Shown piece after piece: positions 1-7,894 of a stretch of 42,459 nucleotides of DNA. A model generated the notes under the pieces. That model was not told where the DNA came from and did not search any database. It worked only from the letters and a program-made list of their open reading frames with translations. Each line of letters begins with the position of its first letter. Positions within the stretch are counted from its first letter, which is position 1. The DNA is taken from positions 1 through 42,459 of the forward strand of contig MTMG01000022.1 in NCBI GenBank assembly GCA_002010075.1, given 5' to 3'. Made by a program: the position numbers and the translations under genes. Source of the DNA: Methanomicrobia archaeon JdFR-19. Its GTDB lineage: Archaea > Halobacteriota > Methanosarcinia > DSM-18856 > Methermicoccaceae.

Positions 1-3000
1 TATGTGGTGTAGGTGTGGCTCACAACCTCTCCAGTGTCGGTGTTGCCATCTCCGAAGTCCCATTCATACGAGACAATGGAACCATCTGGGTCGTAGGAAT
101 CAGACGCATCAAAGTCCACTGGTGCATACACATTATTCACTGTATGGGTCATGCTGAAATCGGCGACTGGTGGTGTGTTCTCAACAGTAACAACAGCCCC
201 ACTCGTTGTCAGTGGTATTGCATCACCGGATACATCGTACAGATTTGCACTCACGAATGCTATGTTGTAGTCTCCACTTGCTGCTCCGCCCTTCACTCTG
301 AATTCGACGGAAGCAAGCACACCACTTCCACTGATTCCATCAGTTGCATTCCTTGTCTCACTGTACATTGCGTTATTGTCATCATAGGTGTTGATCAGAA
401 CGATCGTCTCAGCACCATCAGATGAGAGGAAATCTCCCTGAGTCTGGGATATTGCCTCGAAGACAGATGGGTCAAAGGAGATTGTGTATTCGGCCTGATA
501 CACCGAATAATCACCAGAGTCCACAGTTATGTCCAGAACGAACTCGTCCCCCTGTCTAACACTCGTCAACGATGGCTCTATCGTCATGGTTGCTGGAATG
601 AACTCGACCACTTCCACACTTCCGTTCACCAATACTGTGTCTATGGGCTGGGCGGTTGGGCTTGAAACATTACACTCATCAGCCACAAACTCGAGAACAT
701 AACTACCGGTTGTTGCATTGTCCTTCACCCTGAACTCAATCGAAGCAAGTACGCCATCACCACTCACCCCAGTACTTGTATCACTTCTACACTCTGCATA
801 CCAGACACTATCATCATCCCAATTGTTTGCATATATTGTCGTAAGAGCGCCATCAGATGAGAGGAATGTCCCCTTACTCTGACTCACAACCTCAAACACT
901 GCTGGGTCAAAGGAGATTGTGTACTGTGCACCATACACTTCTGCAACCGAGGAAATCCTGACATCTATTGTGAATGTATCACCTATCTTCGCAGTCGTGG
1001 TTGATGGAGAGACGTACATGGTGGCTGTGTTGCTCACCTCAACTTCTATTCCCTCACTTCTCACATATCCCTCCTTCTCAGCTTTCAATGTGTGAGTGCC
1101 ATCTGAAAGAGTAAGTGATATGTTTCCATCAACATTGGTCGTACCTGAGGCCGGGATGCCATCCACAAGCACCGTTGCACCTTCGAGTGGTAGCCACTGA
1201 GATGAAGTGTCGTTATAGTAATACACAGTTGCATTGAATGGACATGCTGTTGGAGATGGTGCAACAATCTTTGTTGGATAATATGGCCAGTAGTTTCCTG
1301 TGCCGAACAGCACATATTCATCACCATTCAGTACATACTGGTCAGCTCCTACCCATGGCATCGTGTAGTTCACCCAGTAATAGACATAAGAATCCCCGTT
1401 AATGTCAGAGATGTATAGTCCCCAACTCGAATTCGTTACGTTGTATGTGAATCCTCCAAGCTGAGAAGCTTTGTCAAGAGCCCCGAGAGCGGTTGGCTGG
1501 GTGAAGTTGTGTGGAGTTCCATCTGTATCATATATTGTGTACTCATAAGGAACATCAATCACCGCATCGAACAAGGTGGTTGTGTTGGATTCTACTCTGA
1601 CATGGGCTGGAACAAACGTTGGTGTCTGCTCCTGAACCTCCACATCGACTTTCTCACTTCTTATTACTTGTGTCCAATCACCACCTGGATACTCTGTGGT
1701 CTGTTCCCCAGCAGACCAGAGCTTGTGTGTGCCCGTGGAGGCTATTGTCACATCCACTTCGCCGTTCGCATCGGTTGGTCCAGCAATTGGAGAGCCGTCC
1801 ATCCATACATACGCGCCCTCGAGTGGTTGCCACTGGGATGCGGTGTTGTTATAGTATTCCACAAGTGCTGTGAAGGACTCATTCACAGTCACAGTTGATG
1901 GGACGATTAGTCTGCTGAGTTTTGCATTCCAAGCTCCGTAATACCAGAGAACTTCATCACTTTCCCCGAGGATATAATCCCCTGCTCCTACACTTGGACT
2001 CTCGTAGTTCACAACATACAGCCAGCCATATGCTCCTTGTGCAAACTCCCCTCCAATCGCTTTTACATAGTAGTTTCCATACTCATCACTTGCATACACA
2101 CTTACGCCCGAGATATCCTCCATAGTCTCAACTTGAACCGCCACCTTCGGTCCCACAAATGTTGGGAAGTTATTCCCGCTGTTGTCTGCAGTTGCTATGT
2201 ATGGTGCGGTATAGAACACAGACCCATTGAACAGAGTCTCATTCTTGCCTTCAACCCTGAGAGAGTTCTTAAAGCCATGCTGTGGGTAGAACTTTCCCGT
2301 GAGAGCAACCACAGCATCTGGAGTTGCATCGAGAGTTGAACCGCTCATCCAAGCGAAACCACCATCAGCCCTCTGGAGACTGAGCAAATGGTCGATTGGT
2401 GAGGGTGAGGTTCCATTCTGAGTCCAAGTTGTTGGGTCTCCACCTGTTGCTCTGATTGCCATTATACCATAGGCGTCAGAATTCGCATTCGAATCTGTAT
2501 CGGATGGACTCCATCCAAACCCACCATCATCATTCTGGGTCGTTTGCAGAAATGCAAGAGCATCCTGAATGCACTGCGAAGATGGGTCTTCTCCAGCCAC
2601 CATTAGAGCGAGAATTGCTGCTGCTGTGTCATCTGTATCACTATCACCACCAACAGCCCAGCTCCATCCACCATCTGCGTTCTGGTTGTTCTTTATGAAG
2701 GTTGTAATGTTCTGTATCATCTCGCTTGTTGGAGGGACGCCAGCACATACAAGAGCCATAACTCCAAATGTATCATCATTTAATAGGGTCGAGTCCCCCA
2801 TCTGAGTACCATCATAAAAAGCTACAAGGTCTGCTGTGTAATTGTGCCCTCCAAAGTTGTTGGGGTCTTCGCCAGCTGCGCACACCGACATTATATACCT
2901 CTCGTAGTCTGTTGCACTTGATAACTGATCTCCGTTATCTCGCAGATAATCAACAACCGAAGGATTCGAAGGGGATGTTCTCACATCATGCGGGTCAATG

Positions 3001-3197
3001 TCTGCTGAAGCAAGAGCCATCGTCGCCCAGCTTGAGGCTCCGAACGATCGAATCATTCCGGTGTCATCCTGTGTCGAATTCAGATAGTCTGTGGCATTGT
3101 GTATCACATCGGTTGTTGGGTCGTAGGGATACGCATACGCCGGCAAAGCCATCAAAACCATCGTAAATAACACGATGGCGAGCCAGTATTTTTTCAT
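1..3197 (-). CDS. Secreted multidomain surface protein (toroid repeats, DUF4430-like, two cohesins, PKD); C-terminus off window
   Basis: The frame stays open from the ATG at 3197 to the window edge, 1065 codons without any stop. A signal peptide ends near residue 22 (hydrophobic core, then PAYA). Residues about 40-300 hold prenyltransferase/squalene-cyclase-like toroid repeats with DGGW/DGGF motifs near 170, 225 and 280. DUF4430-like segments lie near 350-425 and 525-640, each followed by an Ig-like segment. Two cohesin-like domains follow (about 725-855 and 865-1003), then a PKD domain with a WDFGDG core near the edge. This architecture is typical of archaeal cell-surface proteins, often anchored by a PGF-CTERM signal, but the C-terminus is not visible. 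A strong Shine-Dalgarno sequence sits 8 nt before the ATG. The function is probably adhesion or an outer protein scaffold, inferred from domains only. Confidence 0.88.
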   Translation of the reverse strand, partial: MKKYWLAIVLFTMVLMALPAYAYPYDPTTDVIHNATDYLNSTQDDTGMIRSFGASSWATMALASADIDPHDVRTSPSNPSVVDYLRDNGDQLSSATDYERYIMSVCAAGEDPNNFGGHNYTADLVAFYDGTQMGDSTLLNDDTFGVMALVCAGVPPTSEMIQNITTFIKNNQNADGGWSWAVGGDSDTDDTAAAILALMVAGEDPSSQCIQDALAFLQTTQNDDGGFGWSPSDTDSNANSDAYGIMAIRATGGDPTTWTQNGTSPSPIDHLLSLQRADGGFAWMSGSTLDATPDAVVALTGKFYPQHGFKNSLRVEGKNETLFNGSVFYTAPYIATADNSGNNFPTFVGPKVAVQVETMEDISGVSVYASDEYGNYYVKAIGGEFAQGAYGWLYVVNYESPSVGAGDYILGESDEVLWYYGAWNAKLSRLIVPSTVTVNESFTALVEYYNNTASQWQPLEGAYVWMDGSPIAGPTDANGEVDVTIASTGTHKLWSAGEQTTEYPGGDWTQVIRSEKVDVEVQEQTPTFVPAHVRVESNTTTLFDAVIDVPYEYTIYDTDGTPHNFTQPTALGALDKASQLGGFTYNVTNSSWGLYISDINGDSYVYYWVNYTMPWVGADQYVLNGDEYVLFGTGNYWPYYPTKIVAPSPTACPFNATVYYYNDTSSQWLPLEGATVLVDGIPASGTTNVDGNISLTLSDGTHTLKAEKEGYVRSEGIEVEVSNTATMYVSPSTTTAKIGDTFTIDVRISSVAEVYGAQYTISFDPAVFEVVSQSKGTFLSSDGALTTIYANNWDDDSVWYAECRSDTSTGVSGDGVLASIEFRVKDNATTGSYVLEFVADECNVSSPTAQPIDTVLVNGSVEVVEFIPATMTIEPSLTSVRQGDEFVLDITVDSGDYSVYQAEYTISFDPSVFEAISQTQGDFLSSDGAETIVLINTYDDNNAMYSETRNATDGISGSGVLASVEFRVKGGAASGDYNIAFVSANLYDVSGDAIPLTTSGAVVTVENTPPVADFSMTHTVNNVYAPVDFDASDSYDPDGSIVSYEWDFGDGNTDTGEVVSHTYTT
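180..1020 (-). repeat. Tandem duplication encoding two cohesin-like domains
   Basis: The DNA around 411-505 and around 846-938 is an imperfect direct repeat about 435 bp apart. Shared blocks include the stretch coding for FLSSDGA and the one coding for YTISFDP. Each unit encodes one cohesin-like domain, so the pair probably arose by internal duplication within the surface protein gene. Confidence 0.7.
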
Positions 3198-3205
3198 CTC
3201 ACTTT

Positions 3206-3214
3206 TCACCTCCT
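3206..3214 (-). promoter_or_regulatory. Shine-Dalgarno site of the surface protein
   Basis: AGGAGGTGA on the minus strand, 8 nt before the ATG at 3197. It fixes this start. A TATA-like run (TTTTTAAATAAG, about 3261-3274) lies upstream, which would give a leader of roughly 40 nt. This contrasts with the mostly leaderless genes elsewhere in the window. Confidence 0.7.
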
Positions 3215-3371
3215 CACAAATATTTTACGTAAGTAAAAATTGTTTGTCAATATAATAGTACTTATTTAAAAATTTTTTGATTTAGAGGGTTTTTCAAATC
3301 TGTTTGAATTTTAAAACAATGAATTCTAAAGCGGTAAATAAATCTTTAAGTTAGTATTACTTTTTTCAATT

Positions 3372-4094
3372 ATGCAACAATTTGTTGAGGAGTGTTGTGC
3401 ATGGATCAAGGATAGGGTCAAAGATGCTGGAGCAGAGGGGGTCGTAGTTGGGATGAGTGGAGGATTGGACTCTTCCGTCACAGCTGTCCTCTGCAAGAAA
3501 GCTCTCCCCAAAGCCACTCTCGGCTTGATAATACCCATACAGAGTAGCCCTGTTGATACAGAACATGCTCTTCTTGTATCGAAGAGGTTTGACATAGATG
3601 TCAGGATTCTGAACCTCGAAAGGCCATTTTATGAGATGCTTGCTATACTTGAAAGCACTGAGGACAAAATTCCGGTTGGAAATCTGAAGAGTAGATTGAG
3701 AATGTGTGTGTTGTATTACTATGCGAACAGAGATAATCTGCTTGTTGCAGGAACCTCAAACAAGAGTGAGATTGGAGTGGGTTATTTCACAAAATATGGA
3801 GACGGGGCATCTGACATATTGCCGATAGGGTCTCTTCTGAAAAGCGAGGTAAGAAAGTTGGGAGAATATCTTGGAGTACCTGAACCCATACTAAAGAAGC
3901 CGCCTTCTTCGGGTCTTTGGCCCGGTCACAAAGATGAAGAGGAGATGGGAATTACGTATGATGAGATTGACGCATACCTCTCAGGTGAGGAGGTTGATGA
4001 GGATGCTAAGAAAAGAATAGAAGACATGATGAAAAGGAACAGACACAAACTTGAGTCGCCATATATTTTTATTCCTTCCGCTTCTCCCATCTGA
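3372..4094 (+). CDS. nadE: NH3-dependent NAD+ synthetase
   Basis: NadE makes NAD+ from deamido-NAD+, ATP and ammonia. The 240-residue protein has the PP-loop SGGLDSS near residues 30-36, the ammonia-dependent core around TSNKSE and the C-terminal PSSGLWPGHKDE segment. It is a normal length for an archaeal, glutaminase-free NadE. The gene is divergent from the surface protein. Its last 26 bp overlap the convergent end of the HPS-RraA gene. The ATG at 3372 is preceded by an AT-rich stretch with a weak TATA-like TTTAAG near 3345, consistent with a leaderless start. Confidence 0.95.
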   Translation: MQQFVEECCAWIKDRVKDAGAEGVVVGMSGGLDSSVTAVLCKKALPKATLGLIIPIQSSPVDTEHALLVSKRFDIDVRILNLERPFYEMLAILESTEDKIPVGNLKSRLRMCVLYYYANRDNLLVAGTSNKSEIGVGYFTKYGDGASDILPIGSLLKSEVRKLGEYLGVPEPILKKPPSSGLWPGHKDEEEMGITYDEIDAYLSGEEVDEDAKKRIEDMMKRNRHKLESPYIFIPSASPI

Positions 4095-5349
4095 GGAGTT
4101 GAGCGACCTCTGAAAGTGTCTTGCCTTCTTCTATTTCAGCCTTCAATCTCTCCTCAAGTTTTGCAACCTCCAAAGCTCTCTTTGCAGCCTCATACGCCTC
4201 TTCCCTCGGTACAAACACGACTCCATTCTCATCACCAAGCACATAGTCTCCTGTCTTCACTGTCTGTCCCTCTATCACTATCTCAACACCAATCTCCCCA
4301 AATCCCTTAGGGTCTCCCGCATTCGAGACAACCTTCCTCGCAAAGACTGGGAAACACAGCTTCTTTATCTCCTCTACATCCCTCACAGCTCCATGAACAA
4401 CCACACCCCCCAGCCCCTTCTTCATAGCACTCAGAGTTGCAAGTTCTCCCCACACAGCCACATCATCCTGCGATGCTATCACAATAACATCTCCCTTCTC
4501 TGCCATATCTATGGCCTCAACAGGCTTTGCCCAGTCTCCCCCGTACGTGGCAACTGTCAAAACTCTTCCTGCCATCTTACACGGAGTTATTGGTCTGACA
4601 TGTATTGCCGGTTTTCTATGGAGAGCATCTGAAAGATTTGGTGTGGTGACCTTGCATAGAATTTCCAAAATTTCATCTTCTTTTCTCTTTTTTATAGTGT
4701 TTTTTCTCCTTATTTTTTTCATAGCCTCTTTTATCTTGAGAGTTGCTTTTCTCGGGTCTTTCGTCCGAGTGATGGCACTTCCCACTATCACAATATCAAC
4801 ACCTGCGCCCACCACTGCTCCAACTTTATCTGCATCAAGCCCACCTGCAACCGCAACCACCACACCTTCTTCCTTCAACCTCTCAATCACATCCAACCCG
4901 ATTTCCTCCCCCCTCATCTGCTGGTCTATTCCAACATGCACATTTATGATGTCAACGCCCATCGAGGCAAGCTCAAGTCCCCTCTCGATTGGATTCTCAA
5001 CCCCAATCAAATCACCCATCAGCTTAACACCATAACGTCTTGCTGAACGGAGTGCGTCTCTTATCGTTGAGTTATCAGCTTCTCCTAACACACACACAAC
5101 ATCAGCTCCAGACTTTGCAGCTATCTCAACCTCAACCGCCCCCGCATCCATTGTCTTCATGTCTGCAACCACAACATGATTCGGGAATTCCCTTCTGAAT
5201 GTCCTAACCGCCTCCATCCCCTCGCTCTTTATAAGGGGTGTGCCAACCTCTATCCAGTCAGCTCCGCCCATCACACTCTCCCTTGCAATCTTGACAGCTC
5301 TCTCAAGTTCTGTGAGGTCAAGGGCAACTTGAAGATAAGTTTCCATCAT
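4069..5349 (-). CDS. Fused 3-hexulose-6-phosphate synthase / RraA-like protein
   Basis: Residues 1 to about 210 are a hexulose-6-phosphate synthase of the orotidine-decarboxylase barrel family, with the DMKTMD catalytic motif. It condenses ribulose 5-phosphate with formaldehyde, or in archaea without an oxidative pentose phosphate pathway runs in reverse to make pentoses. Residues about 225-426 are an RraA / HMG-aldolase-like domain with GDVIV, GGVVVHGAVRD and GDYVLGDENGVV. The fusion is known in methanogens; the role of the RraA half is not settled. The start overlaps the stop of the HD gene by ATGA, so it ends the TFE - HD - HPS/RraA operon. A second ATG directly follows the first. Confidence 0.92.
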   Translation of the reverse strand: MMETYLQVALDLTELERAVKIARESVMGGADWIEVGTPLIKSEGMEAVRTFRREFPNHVVVADMKTMDAGAVEVEIAAKSGADVVCVLGEADNSTIRDALRSARRYGVKLMGDLIGVENPIERGLELASMGVDIINVHVGIDQQMRGEEIGLDVIERLKEEGVVVAVAGGLDADKVGAVVGAGVDIVIVGSAITRTKDPRKATLKIKEAMKKIRRKNTIKKRKEDEILEILCKVTTPNLSDALHRKPAIHVRPITPCKMAGRVLTVATYGGDWAKPVEAIDMAEKGDVIVIASQDDVAVWGELATLSAMKKGLGGVVVHGAVRDVEEIKKLCFPVFARKVVSNAGDPKGFGEIGVEIVIEGQTVKTGDYVLGDENGVVFVPREEAYEAAKRALEVAKLEERLKAEIEEGKTLSEVAQLLRWEKRKE

Positions 5350-5852
5350 CTTTTCCTCCTGAGCTCTTCAATCTCTCTTCCGAGTCTCTCCACCTTCTCT
5401 ACCACATGTCTCGGAACATTTTTCTTCATGTTCTCAAGTGCCTCGTCAAGTGTCACTCTTCTGCAGTCCTCTATTAGGTTGTCTGCATGAGCTACTATTT
5501 TTTCCTCTAAGGTGCGGGGCATATAATCTCCAGGGGGCAATCCAAGTTTCTAAGCTTCTTCGCTGTCAATTCCCCCTCCTATGTGTCTTTCTATGATAAG
5601 GCAAACTTCCTATGGAAAACCAAACCTGCGAGCGACACATGAGCCAACAATACCATGGGCAATCGAGTGGGTATAACCCCTCCCAATATCATGGAGAACT
5701 GCACCAACGCTCACAAGCTCAACATCGACTTGATGGTCTATTTCGTTTGCAATCTCAACAGCCACCTTCTCAACAGCGATACAATGTCTCACAACACCCT
5801 CGGGACAAACTCTTTTGAGAACCTGAAGAGCCTAATTTCTATCGGATTTCAC
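5346..5852 (-). CDS. TIGR00295-type HD-domain protein with three in-frame TAG codons
   Basis: One continuous frame of 168 residues from a GTG overlapping the TFE stop (GTGA) to a TGA overlapping the next start (ATGA). It is interrupted only by TAG at residues 7 (5832-5834), 81 (5610-5612) and 101 (5550-5552). HD-phosphohydrolase landmarks are spread over all pieces: RHC at 22-24, HDIG at 54-57, H66, ERHIGGG with H90, and AHADN with D124. A functional metal site therefore needs readthrough of all the TAGs. No frameshift and no TAA or TGA occurs. Both junctions keep 4-bp overlaps as in an intact operon, so I call it a recoded gene (UAG probably pyrrolysine), not a pseudogene. Substrate unknown. 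Confidence 0.85.
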
Positions 5853-6352
5853 GAGAATCCCTTCCTCAGCTCTGAAATCCTCTTCTCGATCACCTCAATA
5901 ATTTGCTGATTGTCCCAATGAACCATCATATCCCCGCAATTGGGACATAAAAAGTTTATATCCATCGCCTCTTCAAAAGGAATTCTTATCCCACACTCCC
6001 CACACACATAGAATACTTTCTCCCTCTCGTATTCCAGTCTCCTCTCAAGTTTTCTTAAAAGCTTTCTTCTTTCCCTCTCCAGATACCTCGGGAAATTCTC
6101 AAAACTCAGTCTCCAGTAGTACGTAAGCCAGCCACTTTCCTCGTCCTTCTCCCTCCTGTAAACAGCCAGCTTGTTTTCATACAAGATGAACAGGGTTCTT
6201 CTTACAATGTTCAAGTCAGTATGGGTCATTTCAGCTATCTGCTCGTCTGTGAATTCACCTTCTCTTATTCCCTTGACTACCTCGTATCCGTCTTTTCCGA
6301 GCAATCTCAGTAGAACCTGCTCGACCACCCATTCAAACCCGTCATTAACCAT
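5849..6352 (-). CDS. tfe: Transcription initiation factor E, alpha subunit
   Basis: TFE helps promoter opening by the archaeal RNA polymerase with TBP and TFB. The 167-residue protein has an N-terminal winged helix (about 1-90), a basic linker rich in R and K (about 90-112) and a C-terminal zinc ribbon with C117, C120, C136 and C139 (CGEC and CPNC). It is the first gene of an operon with the HD protein and HPS-RraA. A TATA box at 6378-6387 lies 26-35 bp before its ATG, so the transcript is leaderless or nearly so. Confidence 0.95.
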   Translation of the reverse strand: MVNDGFEWVVEQVLLRLLGKDGYEVVKGIREGEFTDEQIAEMTHTDLNIVRRTLFILYENKLAVYRREKDEESGWLTYYWRLSFENFPRYLERERRKLLRKLERRLEYEREKVFYVCGECGIRIPFEEAMDINFLCPNCGDMMVHWDNQQIIEVIEKRISELRKGFS

Positions 6353-6377
6353 AAACGATAATTAATATCGGGTTTCA

Positions 6378-6387
6378 ATATATATAT
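6378..6387 (-). promoter_or_regulatory. TATA box of the tfe operon
   Basis: ATATATATAT centred about 30 bp before the tfe ATG at 6352. It shares a 74-bp divergent intergenic region with the next TATA box at 6406-6413. Confidence 0.55.
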
Positions 6388-6405
6388 CAATTTTCACTAT
6401 ACACT

Positions 6406-6413
6406 TTTATATA
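6406..6413 (+). promoter_or_regulatory. TATA box of the isocitrate/isopropylmalate-type dehydrogenase
   Basis: TTTATATA, 23-30 bp before the ATG at 6436. The spacing predicts a leaderless transcript starting at that ATG and argues against the upstream in-frame TTG at 6427. Confidence 0.65.
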
Positions 6414-6435
6414 TGAGCCTCTTCTATTGGGCAAC

Positions 6436-7455
6436 ATGAAGAAGCTTGCAGTGATAAAGGGGGACGGAGTTGGACCTGAACTCATAGAGCATGCTCTTGA
6501 TGTTATGGAACAGACAGAACCAAATGTGGAGATAATCGTGTGTGATGCGGGATACGAGTGGTGGCAAAGACATGGTGGAAAGGCTTTGATACCTGATGAG
6601 ACGTGGGACATACTCAAAGAATCGGATGCTTGCTTCAAAGGTGCAACCACAACGCCCCCGGATGTAGATGCACCAAAGTCTGTTGCTGTTTCGATAAGAC
6701 AGAGCTTCGATTTGTATGCGAACGTGAGACCCATAAGGAGTTTTCCAAACACAAAAGCACCACTCGGGGAGGTGGAGTTTGTATGTGTGAGAGAGGCAAC
6801 TGAGGGATTGTATTTTGGAGAGGAGTTCTATGTATCTGACGATGTTGCACTTGCTATTCGAAAGGTATCCAGAAAAGCTTGTGAGAAGGTAAGCACATAT
6901 GCATTTTCCCTCGCCCAAAGGAAAGGGTGGGACACTGTTGTCGCAATTCACAAAAGCAACATCCTCAAAAGAACATGCGGCCTGTTTCTTGAGACCGTCA
7001 AAAACGTCAAGGAATACTTCCCAGAAGTTGACCTGTGGGAGTACCATGTGGACAATGTGGCTCAACAGATCATAAAGAATCCCCAGCTCTTCAATCAGAA
7101 GGTATTGTTATCAACCAACCTCTTCATGGACATAATATCTGAGGAGTGTTCTGCGCTCGTTGGCAGTATCGGAATGGTGTACAGTGGAAACTTCGGAGAC
7201 TCGTATGCGATGTTTGAAGCAGCACACGGCTCAGCTCCAAAGTACAAAGGGCAGGATAAGGTCAACCCGACCGCCACCATACTCGCAGGTGCATGGGCTC
7301 TCGAGTATTTGGGAGAGCAAGAAGCTTCAGAGGCGATATTCAAGGCGGTTGAAGGTGTGATAGCCGAGGGGAAATATACAACGTATGACCTTGGAGGCTC
7401 TGCAAAGACATCTGAAATGGTTGAGGCAATCAAGGCAAGGTTGAAAAATCAATGA
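6436..7455 (+). CDS. Isocitrate/isopropylmalate-family NAD(P) dehydrogenase
   Basis: A 339-residue beta-decarboxylating dehydrogenase with GDGVGPE at the N-terminus, DLYANVRP near residue 95, the catalytic Lys in HKSNI and the metal-binding GNFGDSYAMFEAAHGSAP region. The substrate loop reads SVAVSIRQSFDLYANVRP, closer to isocitrate dehydrogenases (Ser at the first position) than to isopropylmalate dehydrogenases (Glu-rich loop). Isocitrate is my first guess; 3-isopropylmalate or homoisocitrate remain possible. No leu or aks genes are adjacent. The last 26 bp overlap the convergent HIT gene. Confidence 0.85.
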   Translation: MKKLAVIKGDGVGPELIEHALDVMEQTEPNVEIIVCDAGYEWWQRHGGKALIPDETWDILKESDACFKGATTTPPDVDAPKSVAVSIRQSFDLYANVRPIRSFPNTKAPLGEVEFVCVREATEGLYFGEEFYVSDDVALAIRKVSRKACEKVSTYAFSLAQRKGWDTVVAIHKSNILKRTCGLFLETVKNVKEYFPEVDLWEYHVDNVAQQIIKNPQLFNQKVLLSTNLFMDIISEECSALVGSIGMVYSGNFGDSYAMFEAAHGSAPKYKGQDKVNPTATILAGAWALEYLGEQEASEAIFKAVEGVIAEGKYTTYDLGGSAKTSEMVEAIKARLKNQ

Positions 7456-7858
7456 GTCCCTTTGGCATATTCTTAACTTTCTCACTCAGTTCCTCGTCTA
7501 TTGGGAATGCCGACTCAAATCCCTTCCCTTCATCTCCATAGCGGGGGAGGATGTGAACATGCACATGTTCTATGAGCTGTCCAGCTGAGCGTCCGTTGTT
7601 CAGACCAATGTTGAAGCCGGTCGCCCCCAACTTTTTCATCAACAACTCTGCACACTTTTTAACATCTCTGAACAGCTCACACACCTCCTCATCACTCAGC
7701 TCAATCAGGCTCGATACATGTCTCTTCGGAACAACAAGGGTGTGTCCTCTTGTTCTTGGGTTAATGTCGAGAAAGGCAATCACGCCTTCATCCTCATATA
7801 CTATGGATGATGGAATGTTTTTGTTTATGATCTCACAGAATATGCACTTCATAAACAT
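7430..7858 (-). CDS. HIT-family nucleotide hydrolase
   Basis: A 142-residue histidine-triad protein with CIFCEI at the N-terminus, the FLDINPRTRGHTLV segment and the triad HVHVH near residue 117. HIT proteins hydrolyse adenylylated or dinucleotide substrates. The extra N-terminal Cys pair suggests a bound zinc, as in many HIT proteins. A TATA box at 7875-7884 lies inside the lysA-HIT gap, so it probably has its own transcript. The start could be the first ATG or the ATG two codons later. Confidence 0.93.
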   Translation of the reverse strand: MFMKCIFCEIINKNIPSSIVYEDEGVIAFLDINPRTRGHTLVVPKRHVSSLIELSDEEVCELFRDVKKCAELLMKKLGATGFNIGLNNGRSAGQLIEHVHVHILPRYGDEGKGFESAFPIDEELSEKVKNMPKGLIDFSTLP

Positions 7859-7874
7859 CTGTTATAACGAATTT

Positions 7875-7884
7875 TTTATTTAAA
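7875..7884 (-). promoter_or_regulatory. TATA box of the HIT gene
   Basis: TTTAAATAAA on the minus strand, 17-26 bp before the ATG at 7858. Confidence 0.5.
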
Positions 7885-7894
7885 CTCAATGCAC

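Noticed and set aside
2768-3166. Plus-strand open frames within 1-3200
   Set aside because: They are antisense to the 1065-codon surface protein, which has a signal peptide and clear domains.
5346-5852. HD gene as a pseudogene
   Set aside because: All three interruptions are TAG. There is no frameshift, TAA or TGA, and both operon overlaps are intact. Three other genes show the same TAG-only pattern.
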